Notes under the pieces: generated by a model | The model's database searches: none | What the model was told of the DNA's origin: nothing | The model's input: only the letters and a program-made list of their open reading frames with translations | Made by a program: the position numbers and the translations under genes | NCBI GenBank assembly: GCA_900557255.1 | Contig: USSA01000009.1 | Span: 1-35,497, forward strand | Origin: an uncultured Prevotella sp. | GTDB taxonomy: Bacteria > Bacteroidota > Bacteroidia > Bacteroidales > Bacteroidaceae | Length of the DNA: 35,497 bases | Reading direction: 5' to 3' | In this document: positions 1 to 10,053 of the stretch, piece by piece | Layout of the letters: each line of letters starts with the position of its first letter | Position numbering within the stretch: the first letter of the stretch is position 1

Positions 1-48
1 ATGAAGAAAATAAGCAAAATCAAGTTTATGCTTTATTAACGAGAAGTT

Positions 49-98
49 TTCTATAGGGGTGCTGAGTAGTTACTTCTATAGGGGTGCTGAGTAGTTAC
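49..98. repeat. 25-bp perfect tandem duplication
   Basis: Two identical, directly adjacent 25-bp copies (49-73 and 74-98), each starting TTCTATAGGGG and ending GTAGTTAC. The unit is not a multiple of three, so it shifts any reading frame crossing it. It lies beside the broken gene at 101-382. No terminal inverted repeats or transposase were seen, so a slippage or repair duplication is the simplest reading. Confidence 0.9.
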
Positions 99-100
99 AT

Positions 101-382
101 CAGTTCTATCAATAGCGAACTTTCTGCTTGCAAGGAGATATTGGTAAACAAATGAATGTCATACTCCATACCTATATGTTTACCACTATCAACATTCATT
201 GGTTTCAAAAAGGCATAATGATAACCATCAGACTCATAAATACGTGAGTCATCCAAAAGCCATTCCTTATACCCAAACCCTATCTTGTTTTCATAGGAAT
301 CCCCATACTGAGACTTTCCTTCGCTTCCCGAAGGTCATTTCCAGTCATGGGTATTCCAACATATTATTGCAATTTTCTCCAT
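101..382 (-). pseudogene. N-terminal remnant of an unassigned conserved protein, interrupted by a TGA
   Basis: Reading the minus strand from the ATG at 382-380 gives a start MEKIAIICWN, then an in-frame TGA after codon 15. The same frame then stays open with conserved-looking segments: PSGSEGKS, YENKIGFG, EWLLDDS, DGYHYAFL and YDIHLFT. I recall this pattern (PSG, YE-x-K-x-GFG-x-EEWL, DGYHYGFL) as the N-terminal part of proteins found near restriction and other defence genes, but I cannot assign a function. The frame ends at a TAA at about 101-103, next to the 25-bp tandem duplication. The gene is therefore broken twice, by the internal stop and by loss of its 3' part. It lies 64 bp downstream of the helicase gene in the same orientation and was probably the last cistron of that cluster. 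The internal TGA is most simply a point mutation of an arginine codon. Confidence 0.55.
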
Positions 383-446
383 ATCGCACTATTTTAATTG
401 CAAAATTAATTTAACTCTGTGCAGTCTTTCTGCATCAATTCATTTA

Positions 447-3400
447 TTATAGCTTATTATATGAAATCGTATACAAGATTCCAGAGTAATTTTTCTTTTT
501 ATTATACAATGGAACATCCATATCCCAATCGTATCTAAAGTCATCGTCCGTACAGTCAGAGTTGCTTCTTCCAAACAAATTCCATCCATGAGCAATACCA
601 GCGTCAGGACGAATACAAAGTTCCTCGTCTGCTGTTTTTATGGACATACAGCGTTCATGCTCTATATAGCCGTAATCCACAATTTCAGGAGTTATGCCAG
701 CTATCTCCCTGATTGCATCTTCCATGAAACTATTTCTGGCAACATTGTCTCCGTATTCTCTTTCCAAGCCAATCCTTTGATTACTATAGGCATCACAGTT
801 AGGCTTCTTAACATAGATATTCAACGAAACTATATTGAGTTGAAGTTTTTGCTGAACATCCGCAATGAAATGGGCCAAAAGGATGCAACCCAACGGAGTG
901 ACCAAATAACGGTCAGAATAGGTCACTGAAACATTCTTTCCTCTCATACTTAGAATAATTCTATCCCATTTCTCAGATTTGTATTTCATCAACTTTTCGC
1001 ACAAATTGTTAACTCTGCAATCTTCCAAGATACGAGCGTCAAACATAATAGAGCCATCATCTGCATTCATTTCTGACAAAATATCGGACGGATTAATAGG
1101 AACATATTCCATCCGAATATTACTAAAAGAAGAGAACACATCTCCATCACCCCAATTAGCATTCAAAGAGACATCGACATTTTCACCAAAATACATCTTG
1201 CTCGTTCCATCACTGAACGTTACGGCAAGTAATGGTTTCAATGATTCTTTCAGCCCAACCTTGACATACTCGAACCTGTTCTTAAACAGTGCTGCCATTA
1301 AAATAGCTTTTGAGGAAGCGGAACATGACGATAACTGTATGTTCTTGTTCAAAACATAAGCCACATCAACACCAGAAAGAGAAAGTTCACTCAACAATTT
1401 TCCATAAGAAAAATCATCAAGTTGCCAACTATCATACTCATTATCCACAAAGACTTTTAAAGACTTCACGTTATCATTGCGAGTAAGTTGGTAGAATTCC
1501 GTCGCAAAATCAGTTGTTACTGCGGAAGCATCAGGAATATCAGACACGATTGACTCTGGAGCTACTCTTGAATTGCGCTCCATTTCTAACCAATCTAAAG
1601 CCTTTTGACGGTTCAAGTAATTGATATACCACTGAGATCTGCGATCAATCAAGCACTTGGTGCAAGAACGCTCACAATCACACTTCGCTAATGCTTCATA
1701 AGCTTTTTCCAACACCTTGTCTTTATACTCACGGAAAAGTGGAGAATAGCCAGCTCCCCCGAGAGCCGTATCATAAATGAAGATAGAATGACTAGCCTCA
1801 TTATAACCAAAATCAATCTCTCCATCATTTACGCCCAACAATTCTGTTAGTTTTCTACTCAAGACGACACCCAATGAATATAGCGTTTCACTATCTCTTA
1901 CCAAGACATTTGCTGCATCATAGAATTTAACTTCTACGAAATCTGTCTGATAACGACCTACAAGCAGAACATGTCTTCTAATATTTCTGCCATTTGCCTC
2001 ACCTCCAGGACATGGAAGACCTGTAGATAAATGTTTATGACCTACAAGGATGTTATCTGAGTAATCAGGACTTTGTTCATATTCCATCCTACCACAATAA
2101 GGACAAAAAGCAAAACCAAAGGTACTTCTACCTCTATTAAAGAACAATATTTCAGACTCGTTTGTAGAGCACCGCACAACCATTTTGGCAGCAGAAGTTT
2201 TTTCCTGCCATGGATCCATTTTTAAAAGTACAGGTTGAACAAAGCTCATCTCTCCTTGTGCATTCATTTTTCGAGTTGGCTTTGAACCAAATGCCACGCT
2301 GAATGCCACAGGCTCAACCACTTCTGTAAAACGTTGCTCAGTCGAAATACTCATGTCCTTAATTCCATGCATTGAATTTTCCTTGCCGCATTTTGGGCAA
2401 TCGTTCAGGACATTACCTTGTCGAATAACAGTATAACCACAATGCGTACAATTTTGCAGTACGTATCTTGTCGTATTATCATCATACTTCGTTTTCATTA
2501 AAATTCCAGCAGGCTGATATATCCATTCATTCTTCACTACTTGCTTGCCAGGAGCATAGGCAGAAATAGCTTGGCTTAAATGCATGGTAGGAGAATTCTC
2601 ATCATAACCCTTACCCAACATACATTGCACCAAACCTGTCGGAATGCCAGCACTTGGCAAGAATGAATGTTCTGCCATATAAGTCAAGAGAGAAGTTGAA
2701 AGGAAGTTATCCTTTTGATGTGACACTGATTTTAGTGCAATACCATTATCACCTTCTTCTTCTAACATTTTTATCGTTTTATCCAAACTGTCAATACGTG
2801 CTTGGTAAAGTCCTCGAACAGTTGAAATATCTTTTTTCGTAGAGAAAATAGCATCTGACAAAGGTACGTTATCCAATGCCGTACCTTTTACCAAAGACTT
2901 ATATGATACTTCAAGGTCAGTTCTGTTACCACCAATAATATTATCAATATGATTCAGGAACTTATCCAAATAGCATAGTCCATCGATAGCAACAAAGAAA
3001 TCTCCTAAATTGGCAGTAACCCTTATTCCACCCTGCAAAGACACGAAATCAGCAAATACCATAGCATTAACATGACGTTGAATCAGTTGTCGACTTTCCA
3101 ACTTCAACAAAGGTGTCTCCGTTAAATGCGTAATTGGATAATCAGGATGCTTCCACGTGTTTGCACCTATTGGATTAGGAGCACAGAAAGTCAGAGCCAA
3201 AGCCTTTGACTCGCTTCTACGACCTGCACGACCTGCACGTTGTAGATAATTGGCAGATTTTGGTGGTACATTATTCATAACCACCTCACTTATACCACCT
3301 ATATCTACACCCATCTCCATTGTTGTCGAGCATGATAACACATTAAGATGTCCCTCATTAAATTCCTTTTCATATTTATCCAAATCTTCACGAGATTGCT

Positions 3401-6400
3401 GTGCAGAATGTTCTGCAGAAATAAAGATTGGCTTCTGGGAATAAACTCTCTCATGCAAACCTGTATAGACACCATGTTCTTTTTGAGAGACCAAATTTTC
3501 ATCAATCCATGCAGCAATCTTCTTGTCGTCCAGCTCAGCCGACTTGAATGGGAAATATGGATATTCAAATGTTGTTACAGCCTTGAATCTATCAAAGTTT
3601 TCTTTCCCTATATAGCCGTTCATTCGAGGGCTGTAGCCATGGAAGGTCACATCTACGACGACATTATCCACAGGGCAAAGGTAACCTTTTTCTATTAATT
3701 GCAATTTGACCTTATTTCCTATCAAATCCAACATATATCCCTTACTTTCTGTATCTACAGGTTCCAGAATGTTAGATGTTAGGAATCCCCATGCTTTATC
3801 CAAGAGACTATTGATAATTGCAACTTTGCCATCATTAATCTGTTCTGCATCATTATAACCTAAAACAGCACAAATAAGAAGTACCAATCTATTTTGATCA
3901 TCCTGTACTGTTCCATCCATTCTCTGTTTCACAACAGGCCATTTGCTAACAGGTTTACTTTTTATACGCTTATCAGAATCCTTTGGATAGATTTCAGACA
4001 TATAGACATTCTGCGTCAAATAGGTTTTGACTTCACCAGCCATCATGTAATGCCTGCCGCCACGAATAACATAATCGATGCAAATTTTCAAAAAGTCTTG
4101 CCAATCTTCATCTTTACATCCCTTTGACAAAAGAATTTCTGGACATTTTGCCTTCTTCAAATCAGGATATACCAGTCTTACAAATCCCATGGTTTCCATA
4201 GAATTTGCTCGCTTTGGAATCCACCCAAATTGGTCTATCAATAACGCTCTCAGATAGACTGTTGAGTTTTCTGCACCTTTTCCTCCACGTGCCTCATTAA
4301 TATGCTTATAAAGTTTTCTAAAGTCAGTATTATTTTCTAACGTTCTACTAATTTCATCCCATGAAACTTCTGGTGGAGCAGGGATAACCTTTTTTCCACT
4401 TTTCTTAGCTTCCAGACGTGACAACTCTGTTACAAACGCAGGTGGAAGTAGTTCCTTTGGCTGACCTTTCAAAAATTGATATGTTTTTTCCTCATCAGCC
4501 GTCAAGCCTGATGGGTCAATATTTTCAAGTCTCATATCAGCCATCTTATGGAAAATACTGGAACGAATCCAAGTGCGTTCTACATCTTGGTTTAACCCCA
4601 TAGCTGTTCGAGCAGAACCTTGTCTATTATCTGTAAAAGCAATATACTTTTTACCTTTATACAGGATTTCAGAATCTGTATTTTTCAATTCTTCTGCATT
4701 GTCCAAGATGGTGGTTGCCAATGCACGTCCCATTTGGGTAGCACTTGCTCTAAGATAATTAACATGCCCTAAGGAATTACCACAATAAGGGCATAAGTCC
4801 TTATTGTTTTCTGAATGACGTAAAGATTCAAACACAGCGGCTTTGTCTGCATCATCTGGTGCTATCTCTATCTTGTTCTTCTCAAGATTAAAGATATGTT
4901 TTTCCACATGGGTGTGGTGTCGCAAACATGGTTTAGACGGCTTGGCAAAATAGAATGACGTATATCCTGCCGCTTCCTGCCTAACTCTACTGTCCTCTTC
5001 AATGAGACCTTCGCTCTCAACAAGGTCCTCATCCGTATCAAAGAACACTCCACTATCCAAGTCCACTGTATTTACATGCATTCTGAATCCATCAGAGGTG
5101 CTGTTTTCTCCTACGACAATCAAGCCTCCACATGAAGGACAGGTTGCTACTTCCAGCATTTTTGACTTACATACTGGACAATTCGTGTTCTGATAAGTAG
5201 TTAAGCTACCTATCCCCAATCTTATCTTCTTATGTCGACTACATTCTGGATTTACGCAAGCATATACGCCGTTGATTGAACGTATAAAATAATGGATTCT
5301 TGAAGGCAACAATGCCGCCTTTCCACCATCAGCCTTATTCAATCCATCCACTTTATCACCCAAAACGTTTATTACTTCAAGCGATTTTAAAGTATCTTTA
5401 CTTACAAGGGTATCCAGTTGTTTAGCAATCTGCTTTGTAGAAAGCACAGGATTGGCATTCAACTTCTTACGAAGTCTTTCTATATCAGCAAGTGAAATAT
5501 GAGTTCCATATTTAGCATTAACGTTCTCTATAGCTTGGGAAGCTTTAGTCTCATCCATTTCTGGGATGATTCTCTTTCCCCCGATAACAACAATACTTTC
5601 AGCAGGCTTTCCTGTTAATTGTGAAACAAAAGTCTTTAGTTTCTGTTCTGCCGCAGGATCATCTTCATCACCAATTGTAGCAGATGTTACAGCAAAGTTC
5701 ACCTGGTCAATCGTTACCCCAAAAGCATCAAGGACACGTCTCAACTGCAATGACAATTCCGCAGCAGAAGAACCAGTATAGGTATGAGCTTCATCAAGCA
5801 ATATCCATTTCAGCTTGCCTTCTGACTTCTCTAAAATAGCCTTATCCTCGGCACGAACCAACATATAATTAAGCATCGTCGGATTCGTAAATAACACCTG
5901 TGGAGGAGTTTCACGAATCTGTGGTCGAGTTACTAATTGAGGGAAGAATTTAGAAGTAAAGTTTACTGTTCTTCTATCCTTTTCCGTATCACCATTATAA
6001 ATGGCATAGGTGATTTTGTTGGGAAGAGCATTGCACCAAGCATGAATACGCTTTTGCTGGCTCTTCATCAAGGCATTAAGAGGATAAAGAAAAATTGCCT
6101 GTACACAATCCTTCTCATTTCTATTTGCAATATCTTGAAGAACTGGTATCATAAAACACTCCGTTTTACCTGAGCCAGTACCAGAGGTTACAACTATCGT
6201 CTTGCCCTCACCAGACAGCATTGTTTTCCAACTCTTCGTCTGATGCTTATAAGGGCAACGAATCAAAGGAAATCTAAGCTCCTCATCAACCTTATCACTG
6301 CCTAATGCCTGTACAAAAGAAGAAGACAGGATATGTAATTTAGTTGCATGCTCACTAAACGTTTCCTTACTGCTGTCCCAAGGAAATATTGATTGAAACA

Positions 6401-6542
6401 CAGGTTCCGCCATCAAAGGTTCATCCTTTGATAAAATTTGGCGCATATATGCCTGTTCCTTAGCTTTGCCTCGGAACCAGAGTGATACCAAAGTATCAAT
6501 AAGCACCTTTTCTGCGGATGTATAGAAATCTGCGTAGTTCAT
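447..6542 (-). CDS. Large DEAD/DEAH-box helicase with DUF1998-type C-terminal region (YjiV/DrmA-like)
   Basis: A 2031-residue superfamily 2 helicase, expected to translocate on or remodel nucleic acid using ATP. Visible motifs are Walker A TSGTGSGKTE (about 119-128), DEAH box LLDEAHT (about 248-254), motif III SAT (about 287-289), and helicase motifs in the second half with GVDIG and QRAGRAGRR (about 1095-1105). Several CxxC pairs between about 430 and 520, and others later, suggest zinc-binding inserts. A cysteine cluster near 1615-1640 (CDCERSCTKCL) matches the DUF1998/MrfA-like end seen in DISARM DrmA/DrmB and related helicases. The last 350 residues are unassigned. The start is 3 bp after the stop of the 1073-residue gene, implying translational coupling. 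By family, DUF1998 helicases act in anti-phage defence or DNA repair; the partner resembles YjiT, which in E. coli lies in the restriction cluster beside a helicase (YjiV). A defence role is inference. Confidence 0.85.
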   Translation of the reverse strand: MNYADFYTSAEKVLIDTLVSLWFRGKAKEQAYMRQILSKDEPLMAEPVFQSIFPWDSSKETFSEHATKLHILSSSFVQALGSDKVDEELRFPLIRCPYKHQTKSWKTMLSGEGKTIVVTSGTGSGKTECFMIPVLQDIANRNEKDCVQAIFLYPLNALMKSQQKRIHAWCNALPNKITYAIYNGDTEKDRRTVNFTSKFFPQLVTRPQIRETPPQVLFTNPTMLNYMLVRAEDKAILEKSEGKLKWILLDEAHTYTGSSAAELSLQLRRVLDAFGVTIDQVNFAVTSATIGDEDDPAAEQKLKTFVSQLTGKPAESIVVIGGKRIIPEMDETKASQAIENVNAKYGTHISLADIERLRKKLNANPVLSTKQIAKQLDTLVSKDTLKSLEVINVLGDKVDGLNKADGGKAALLPSRIHYFIRSINGVYACVNPECSRHKKIRLGIGSLTTYQNTNCPVCKSKMLEVATCPSCGGLIVVGENSTSDGFRMHVNTVDLDSGVFFDTDEDLVESEGLIEEDSRVRQEAAGYTSFYFAKPSKPCLRHHTHVEKHIFNLEKNKIEIAPDDADKAAVFESLRHSENNKDLCPYCGNSLGHVNYLRASATQMGRALATTILDNAEELKNTDSEILYKGKKYIAFTDNRQGSARTAMGLNQDVERTWIRSSIFHKMADMRLENIDPSGLTADEEKTYQFLKGQPKELLPPAFVTELSRLEAKKSGKKVIPAPPEVSWDEISRTLENNTDFRKLYKHINEARGGKGAENSTVYLRALLIDQFGWIPKRANSMETMGFVRLVYPDLKKAKCPEILLSKGCKDEDWQDFLKICIDYVIRGGRHYMMAGEVKTYLTQNVYMSEIYPKDSDKRIKSKPVSKWPVVKQRMDGTVQDDQNRLVLLICAVLGYNDAEQINDGKVAIINSLLDKAWGFLTSNILEPVDTESKGYMLDLIGNKVKLQLIEKGYLCPVDNVVVDVTFHGYSPRMNGYIGKENFDRFKAVTTFEYPYFPFKSAELDDKKIAAWIDENLVSQKEHGVYTGLHERVYSQKPIFISAEHSAQQSREDLDKYEKEFNEGHLNVLSCSTTMEMGVDIGGISEVVMNNVPPKSANYLQRAGRAGRRSESKALALTFCAPNPIGANTWKHPDYPITHLTETPLLKLESRQLIQRHVNAMVFADFVSLQGGIRVTANLGDFFVAIDGLCYLDKFLNHIDNIIGGNRTDLEVSYKSLVKGTALDNVPLSDAIFSTKKDISTVRGLYQARIDSLDKTIKMLEEEGDNGIALKSVSHQKDNFLSTSLLTYMAEHSFLPSAGIPTGLVQCMLGKGYDENSPTMHLSQAISAYAPGKQVVKNEWIYQPAGILMKTKYDDNTTRYVLQNCTHCGYTVIRQGNVLNDCPKCGKENSMHGIKDMSISTEQRFTEVVEPVAFSVAFGSKPTRKMNAQGEMSFVQPVLLKMDPWQEKTSAAKMVVRCSTNESEILFFNRGRSTFGFAFCPYCGRMEYEQSPDYSDNILVGHKHLSTGLPCPGGEANGRNIRRHVLLVGRYQTDFVEVKFYDAANVLVRDSETLYSLGVVLSRKLTELLGVNDGEIDFGYNEASHSIFIYDTALGGAGYSPLFREYKDKVLEKAYEALAKCDCERSCTKCLIDRRSQWYINYLNRQKALDWLEMERNSRVAPESIVSDIPDASAVTTDFATEFYQLTRNDNVKSLKVFVDNEYDSWQLDDFSYGKLLSELSLSGVDVAYVLNKNIQLSSCSASSKAILMAALFKNRFEYVKVGLKESLKPLLAVTFSDGTSKMYFGENVDVSLNANWGDGDVFSSFSNIRMEYVPINPSDILSEMNADDGSIMFDARILEDCRVNNLCEKLMKYKSEKWDRIILSMRGKNVSVTYSDRYLVTPLGCILLAHFIADVQQKLQLNIVSLNIYVKKPNCDAYSNQRIGLEREYGDNVARNSFMEDAIREIAGITPEIVDYGYIEHERCMSIKTADEELCIRPDAGIAHGWNLFGRSNSDCTDDDFRYDWDMDVPLYNKKKNYSGILYTISYNKL

Positions 6543-6545
6543 ATT

Positions 6546-9500
6546 TTATCTATTTATTTTTATATATCTAACTGTCTTGAAGAAGATGTCGCTATATGTC
6601 TCTTTGAAATACTTTCTGTAGAAATTTACTATGCGTGCATATTCTCTGTTTTCCCAAGCAAACAAGTCTATACAATTCTCTTGAAGACAAGTGTTTTCTG
6701 CTGCACACATCGCCGTCTCCAACATGACCCTGTATGAAGGTAGCAAGCGTTGCCCTTGAGGGTAATAAGCATTATTCAACACAAATTTAGCAATAGGCAA
6801 ATCTTTATTCGTATCAGACAAGCCATGTATTTTTGCACAATAGCTTTTGATGTCGGCTATGTTAAACGCCCTCCAACCATCAATTTTACCAGAAACAAGG
6901 AATGCAGCGAAAGCTGGTGCTATATCTGTTGATACCGTTGAATTCAACAATTCCTGTAACAGCTCTACCAAAGACTGCATCTTTACATACATCATCTGGA
7001 GCAATGCTTCAGGAATGGTTGCCATAAGCTCACCAATAGATTCCTCCCAAATCTTGGCAGGAATCCAATGTATCGCAACAACCATCTCTTGCTCAAACCT
7101 ATCAATGTCTTGTGACAATACATCCTGGTATTCATTAAGCCACATAGCTATGACAAACTTTGCCAACAATTTGGAGTTGCGCCCAAGTGGTTTTAATCCA
7201 TTATACGTTGGGAAAGGCAAATTATATCGGCTACAGATGTCAAATGCCTTACATACATCTTTCCAATGTTTGCCCATCATGACATCCTCATTTTCCAAAG
7301 CCTCACACCAATCTTTTGTATTGCTTGAAGAACGTTCAGTTCTTTCTTGTTTATCAAAATCATAAGCCCCCCTATTGTAATATTTTGGAATCATCCTACG
7401 CTTTGCCTCTGGACCCGAAAATACAACGACCTCTTGTTGATTAAAGTCATCTGGGAATGTGAACAGATTCTCAGAATTATCTAATCGCTCCAATTTTACA
7501 ACAAAGAAGTCTTCTGATGAAAGTTCATCTCCAACAGGAAACGCATAAACTTCGCCATCATAGAGAAAATCATCAGTATCTTCTTCTGTGCTGTCGATGA
7601 CCCTTATTTTTCCGTCTTCAATGGTTGACTCCAATACGAATTTTCTAATGAATATCTCTGTACCATAAATATTCATGGCTACGGAACTGGAACGGTCAAA
7701 ACTATTAGCGCCATACAGATTAAACATGCGAACAATAAGGTCATTATAGTCAGCGAGAGATACCAACCCATCTATCACCTTACTACGTAAATGTTTCAAT
7801 AAGCTATAATCTTCAACCTTATCAGAAACGTATGACACATCTATATTGCGTTTTTTACCATAACAACCATGGCTTACAACACAAAAGTTTGTCAAGTTAG
7901 CCAATGAAACAATCTTTCCATTTGGTACGATATTTCCTTTTATATCCGTAACGGTCACTCCATCAAAAGGAATGGCTATGGCCAAACGCAAGGTTGGATT
8001 CCCAGCACAGTAAAGGCTGAATTCACATACCGATGGTGTAAACTTACTGTCTTTACTTCGTTTAACCATCCATTTGTTAACTCCTAATTGCGTAATATCA
8101 ACTCCATCCTGCATATTAATTTTAGGAAGCATATCTACACCACACGAGCAAATGATGTTCGTAGAGAAGACACTTTCATTATCAGAAGTAAACTTCAATT
8201 TTCCTATTGAATAGAATGTTTCCGTAACCGTATGTCCATCAGGCAACTCCACACGTATATCTACCAATCCGCAAGGAAAGACACAGGAAGACTTCAAGCT
8301 TCGCCATTTTATATAGTTGTCGTTTCTGAATCTATATTTTACTGTGGAGTTGTGAACACGATTTTTCTCTTGGTCATACACACGAATAAAAGGTATAGTT
8401 GAAAGCAATTTATAGTTTGACTTTTCAACCCAAGAAATATAGTTGCCAGAAAACTCTACGGTATATGGTGTAAAGCTATTGGTCAACTTAACATCTTCAC
8501 CTGTTTCAGAGTTTTGTAAATCCAACTCATCCGTAAATGCGTTATAATAGAGTTCTTTGTCACAAATGGTTATAGGCAAGGATTTGCCATTTTTCCACTC
8601 ATGAGAAAATATTGCTACGTTATTCTCTGCATTGGCAGTTTCTGACATACTATAGAGATTGTCATCCAACATCTGGAATACCTGCGGATAGTAAAAGTTT
8701 GGAGGATAGCAACCTGCAATAGTCAAGAATAGTCGATCATCGTTGTCACATCTTACCTTCACCTCTACTACAGGCTCACCAGTCCACAAGATATCGCTAT
8801 GCATACCCACTGTAATGCGAGTATACACAGCATACAGGACATTACCTTCTTCGTCTCTAACATTATCTTTTCTCACATACTTACCTACAAGCGTTCCTGC
8901 AACAAACACATCGAAGGAATAGCACGTAGTTATATTTAAACCAGGTATGGAATCAGACGAAATATCCTTGACAACTTCCATATTGACGTAAAGTTTTCCT
9001 TGTCCCTGTCCAAAAGTTCTAAGCTTCCAATGCAAGGACAGAGGGCGTGTTTTACGCTGAGCTTTAGCTCGACTATATGCGGTTTCCAAAGACTTGGTAA
9101 GCTCTGCGAGCGAGACATCTGTATCATCATAAGGGAGAAGTTCTTTTTCTCCCACGATGATGGCATGGGCTATCTGCATGGAAACATCATATATATTTTC
9201 ATTTCTAAAAGCCTTACCCAAATATGAAATACAGTTAAACTGCTGTATGATAGAACTATCCACCTCATTCCAGTCAAGATTGATTGAAGACAACTCGCTC
9301 ACCAACTCTTTCAAGAATTTAGAGAAATAGCCAATATTGCCACTATTCTTAATATAGTTGACAGGAAGTCCACCTTGATTCAATAGAGTACGGAAATACT
9401 CTGTACCTTTCAAAGAATGCAGGAATGCATACCCATGCTTCTGCAAAGCTTTTCTGGCAGCCATATACAAGTCATCCCCCAAACGCCTATGCAAGCCTAT

Positions 9501-9767
9501 CCCCATAGCAACATCCTCTTTGGATGGGATAGTCCCCCGATAGTCTCTTCGCCACCATTCAGCATAGCACAAAGCAGCTTCCTCACCATATCTGGCGAGG
9601 TCGCTTGTATGACATCTTAGCGTTTGTTTCAAAGCTTCATACTCTTCTTCTGATAGCTTGAACTTCCACAACGGCATATTCTTTTGAAGTCCTTGCATTC
9701 CACGAGTCTTCAAAATATTAAAATATGCTGTATGGCTATATACTAAATTCTCATTGTTCATTGTCAA
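6546..9767 (-). CDS. YjiT (STY4851/ECs_5259)-like protein, partner of the helicase
   Basis: A 1073-residue protein with no catalytic motif I can recognise. The N-terminus carries PLWKFKLSEEEYEAL (about 31-45) and CYAEWWRR (about 67-74). I recall this pairing from the STY4851/ECs_5259 (YjiT) family, whose members are about 1000 residues long and lie beside a large helicase. The middle (about 230-800) is beta-rich, like an extended scaffold of Ig-like or lectin-like modules; the end is alpha-helical. No signal peptide or membrane segment is seen, so it is probably cytoplasmic. The start could be this ATG or the ATG two codons later (MNNENLVYSH). The stop lies 3 bp before the helicase start, and the hsdS fragment ends 27 bp upstream, so all are probably one transcript. 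An accessory or target-recognition subunit for the helicase is plausible. The family call is from memory. Confidence 0.7.
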   Translation of the reverse strand: MTMNNENLVYSHTAYFNILKTRGMQGLQKNMPLWKFKLSEEEYEALKQTLRCHTSDLARYGEEAALCYAEWWRRDYRGTIPSKEDVAMGIGLHRRLGDDLYMAARKALQKHGYAFLHSLKGTEYFRTLLNQGGLPVNYIKNSGNIGYFSKFLKELVSELSSINLDWNEVDSSIIQQFNCISYLGKAFRNENIYDVSMQIAHAIIVGEKELLPYDDTDVSLAELTKSLETAYSRAKAQRKTRPLSLHWKLRTFGQGQGKLYVNMEVVKDISSDSIPGLNITTCYSFDVFVAGTLVGKYVRKDNVRDEEGNVLYAVYTRITVGMHSDILWTGEPVVEVKVRCDNDDRLFLTIAGCYPPNFYYPQVFQMLDDNLYSMSETANAENNVAIFSHEWKNGKSLPITICDKELYYNAFTDELDLQNSETGEDVKLTNSFTPYTVEFSGNYISWVEKSNYKLLSTIPFIRVYDQEKNRVHNSTVKYRFRNDNYIKWRSLKSSCVFPCGLVDIRVELPDGHTVTETFYSIGKLKFTSDNESVFSTNIICSCGVDMLPKINMQDGVDITQLGVNKWMVKRSKDSKFTPSVCEFSLYCAGNPTLRLAIAIPFDGVTVTDIKGNIVPNGKIVSLANLTNFCVVSHGCYGKKRNIDVSYVSDKVEDYSLLKHLRSKVIDGLVSLADYNDLIVRMFNLYGANSFDRSSSVAMNIYGTEIFIRKFVLESTIEDGKIRVIDSTEEDTDDFLYDGEVYAFPVGDELSSEDFFVVKLERLDNSENLFTFPDDFNQQEVVVFSGPEAKRRMIPKYYNRGAYDFDKQERTERSSSNTKDWCEALENEDVMMGKHWKDVCKAFDICSRYNLPFPTYNGLKPLGRNSKLLAKFVIAMWLNEYQDVLSQDIDRFEQEMVVAIHWIPAKIWEESIGELMATIPEALLQMMYVKMQSLVELLQELLNSTVSTDIAPAFAAFLVSGKIDGWRAFNIADIKSYCAKIHGLSDTNKDLPIAKFVLNNAYYPQGQRLLPSYRVMLETAMCAAENTCLQENCIDLFAWENREYARIVNFYRKYFKETYSDIFFKTVRYIKINR

Positions 9768-9794
9768 CTCATTTTAATGTTGAACCTTAACCGA

Positions 9795-10037
9795 TCAATC
9801 TTTGTGCGCATCTTCCGCAGCAAATCTGACCTGTTCTTCATCTATAGGCAACTTATATGGCTCCCCCTCAATCTCTCCAGAATGTAAAATATTTGCAATT
9901 CTAACAATAGGGACTCCATCTTTACAAAACGAGGAACTCTGAAAAGCATAGCCTCCTTGCAAAGCCGCAACTTCTTCTATTTTTCCACTTTTCCATTCCC
10001 TCTCAAATCCTTGAAATCTTATTTTTGGTTCATTCAT
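9795..10037 (-). pseudogene. hsdS: N-terminal fragment of type I restriction specificity subunit (HsdS)
   Basis: Only 80 codons remain of a gene that normally encodes about 400 residues with two target-recognition domains. The start MNEPKIRFQGFEREWK and the segment GGYAFQSSSF, followed by GVPIVRIANIL, are typical of the first target-recognition domain of HsdS. The frame stops soon after, within that domain, so DNA recognition cannot be complete. I chose the ATG at 10037 because it matches the usual HsdS beginning; a start further upstream at 10088 would overlap the DUF1016 gene. It lies between the DUF1016 gene (16 bp upstream) and the YjiT-like gene (27 bp downstream). No HsdM or HsdR gene is present. 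I read it as a deletion remnant of a type I restriction locus. Confidence 0.8.
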
Positions 10038-10053
10038 ATCTTGTTTCTCCTTG

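Noticed and set aside
9795..10037. Active phase-variable hsdS
   Set aside because: There is no second hsdS with matching inverted repeats and no recombinase in the window, and the fragment is far too short; it is better read as a remnant.
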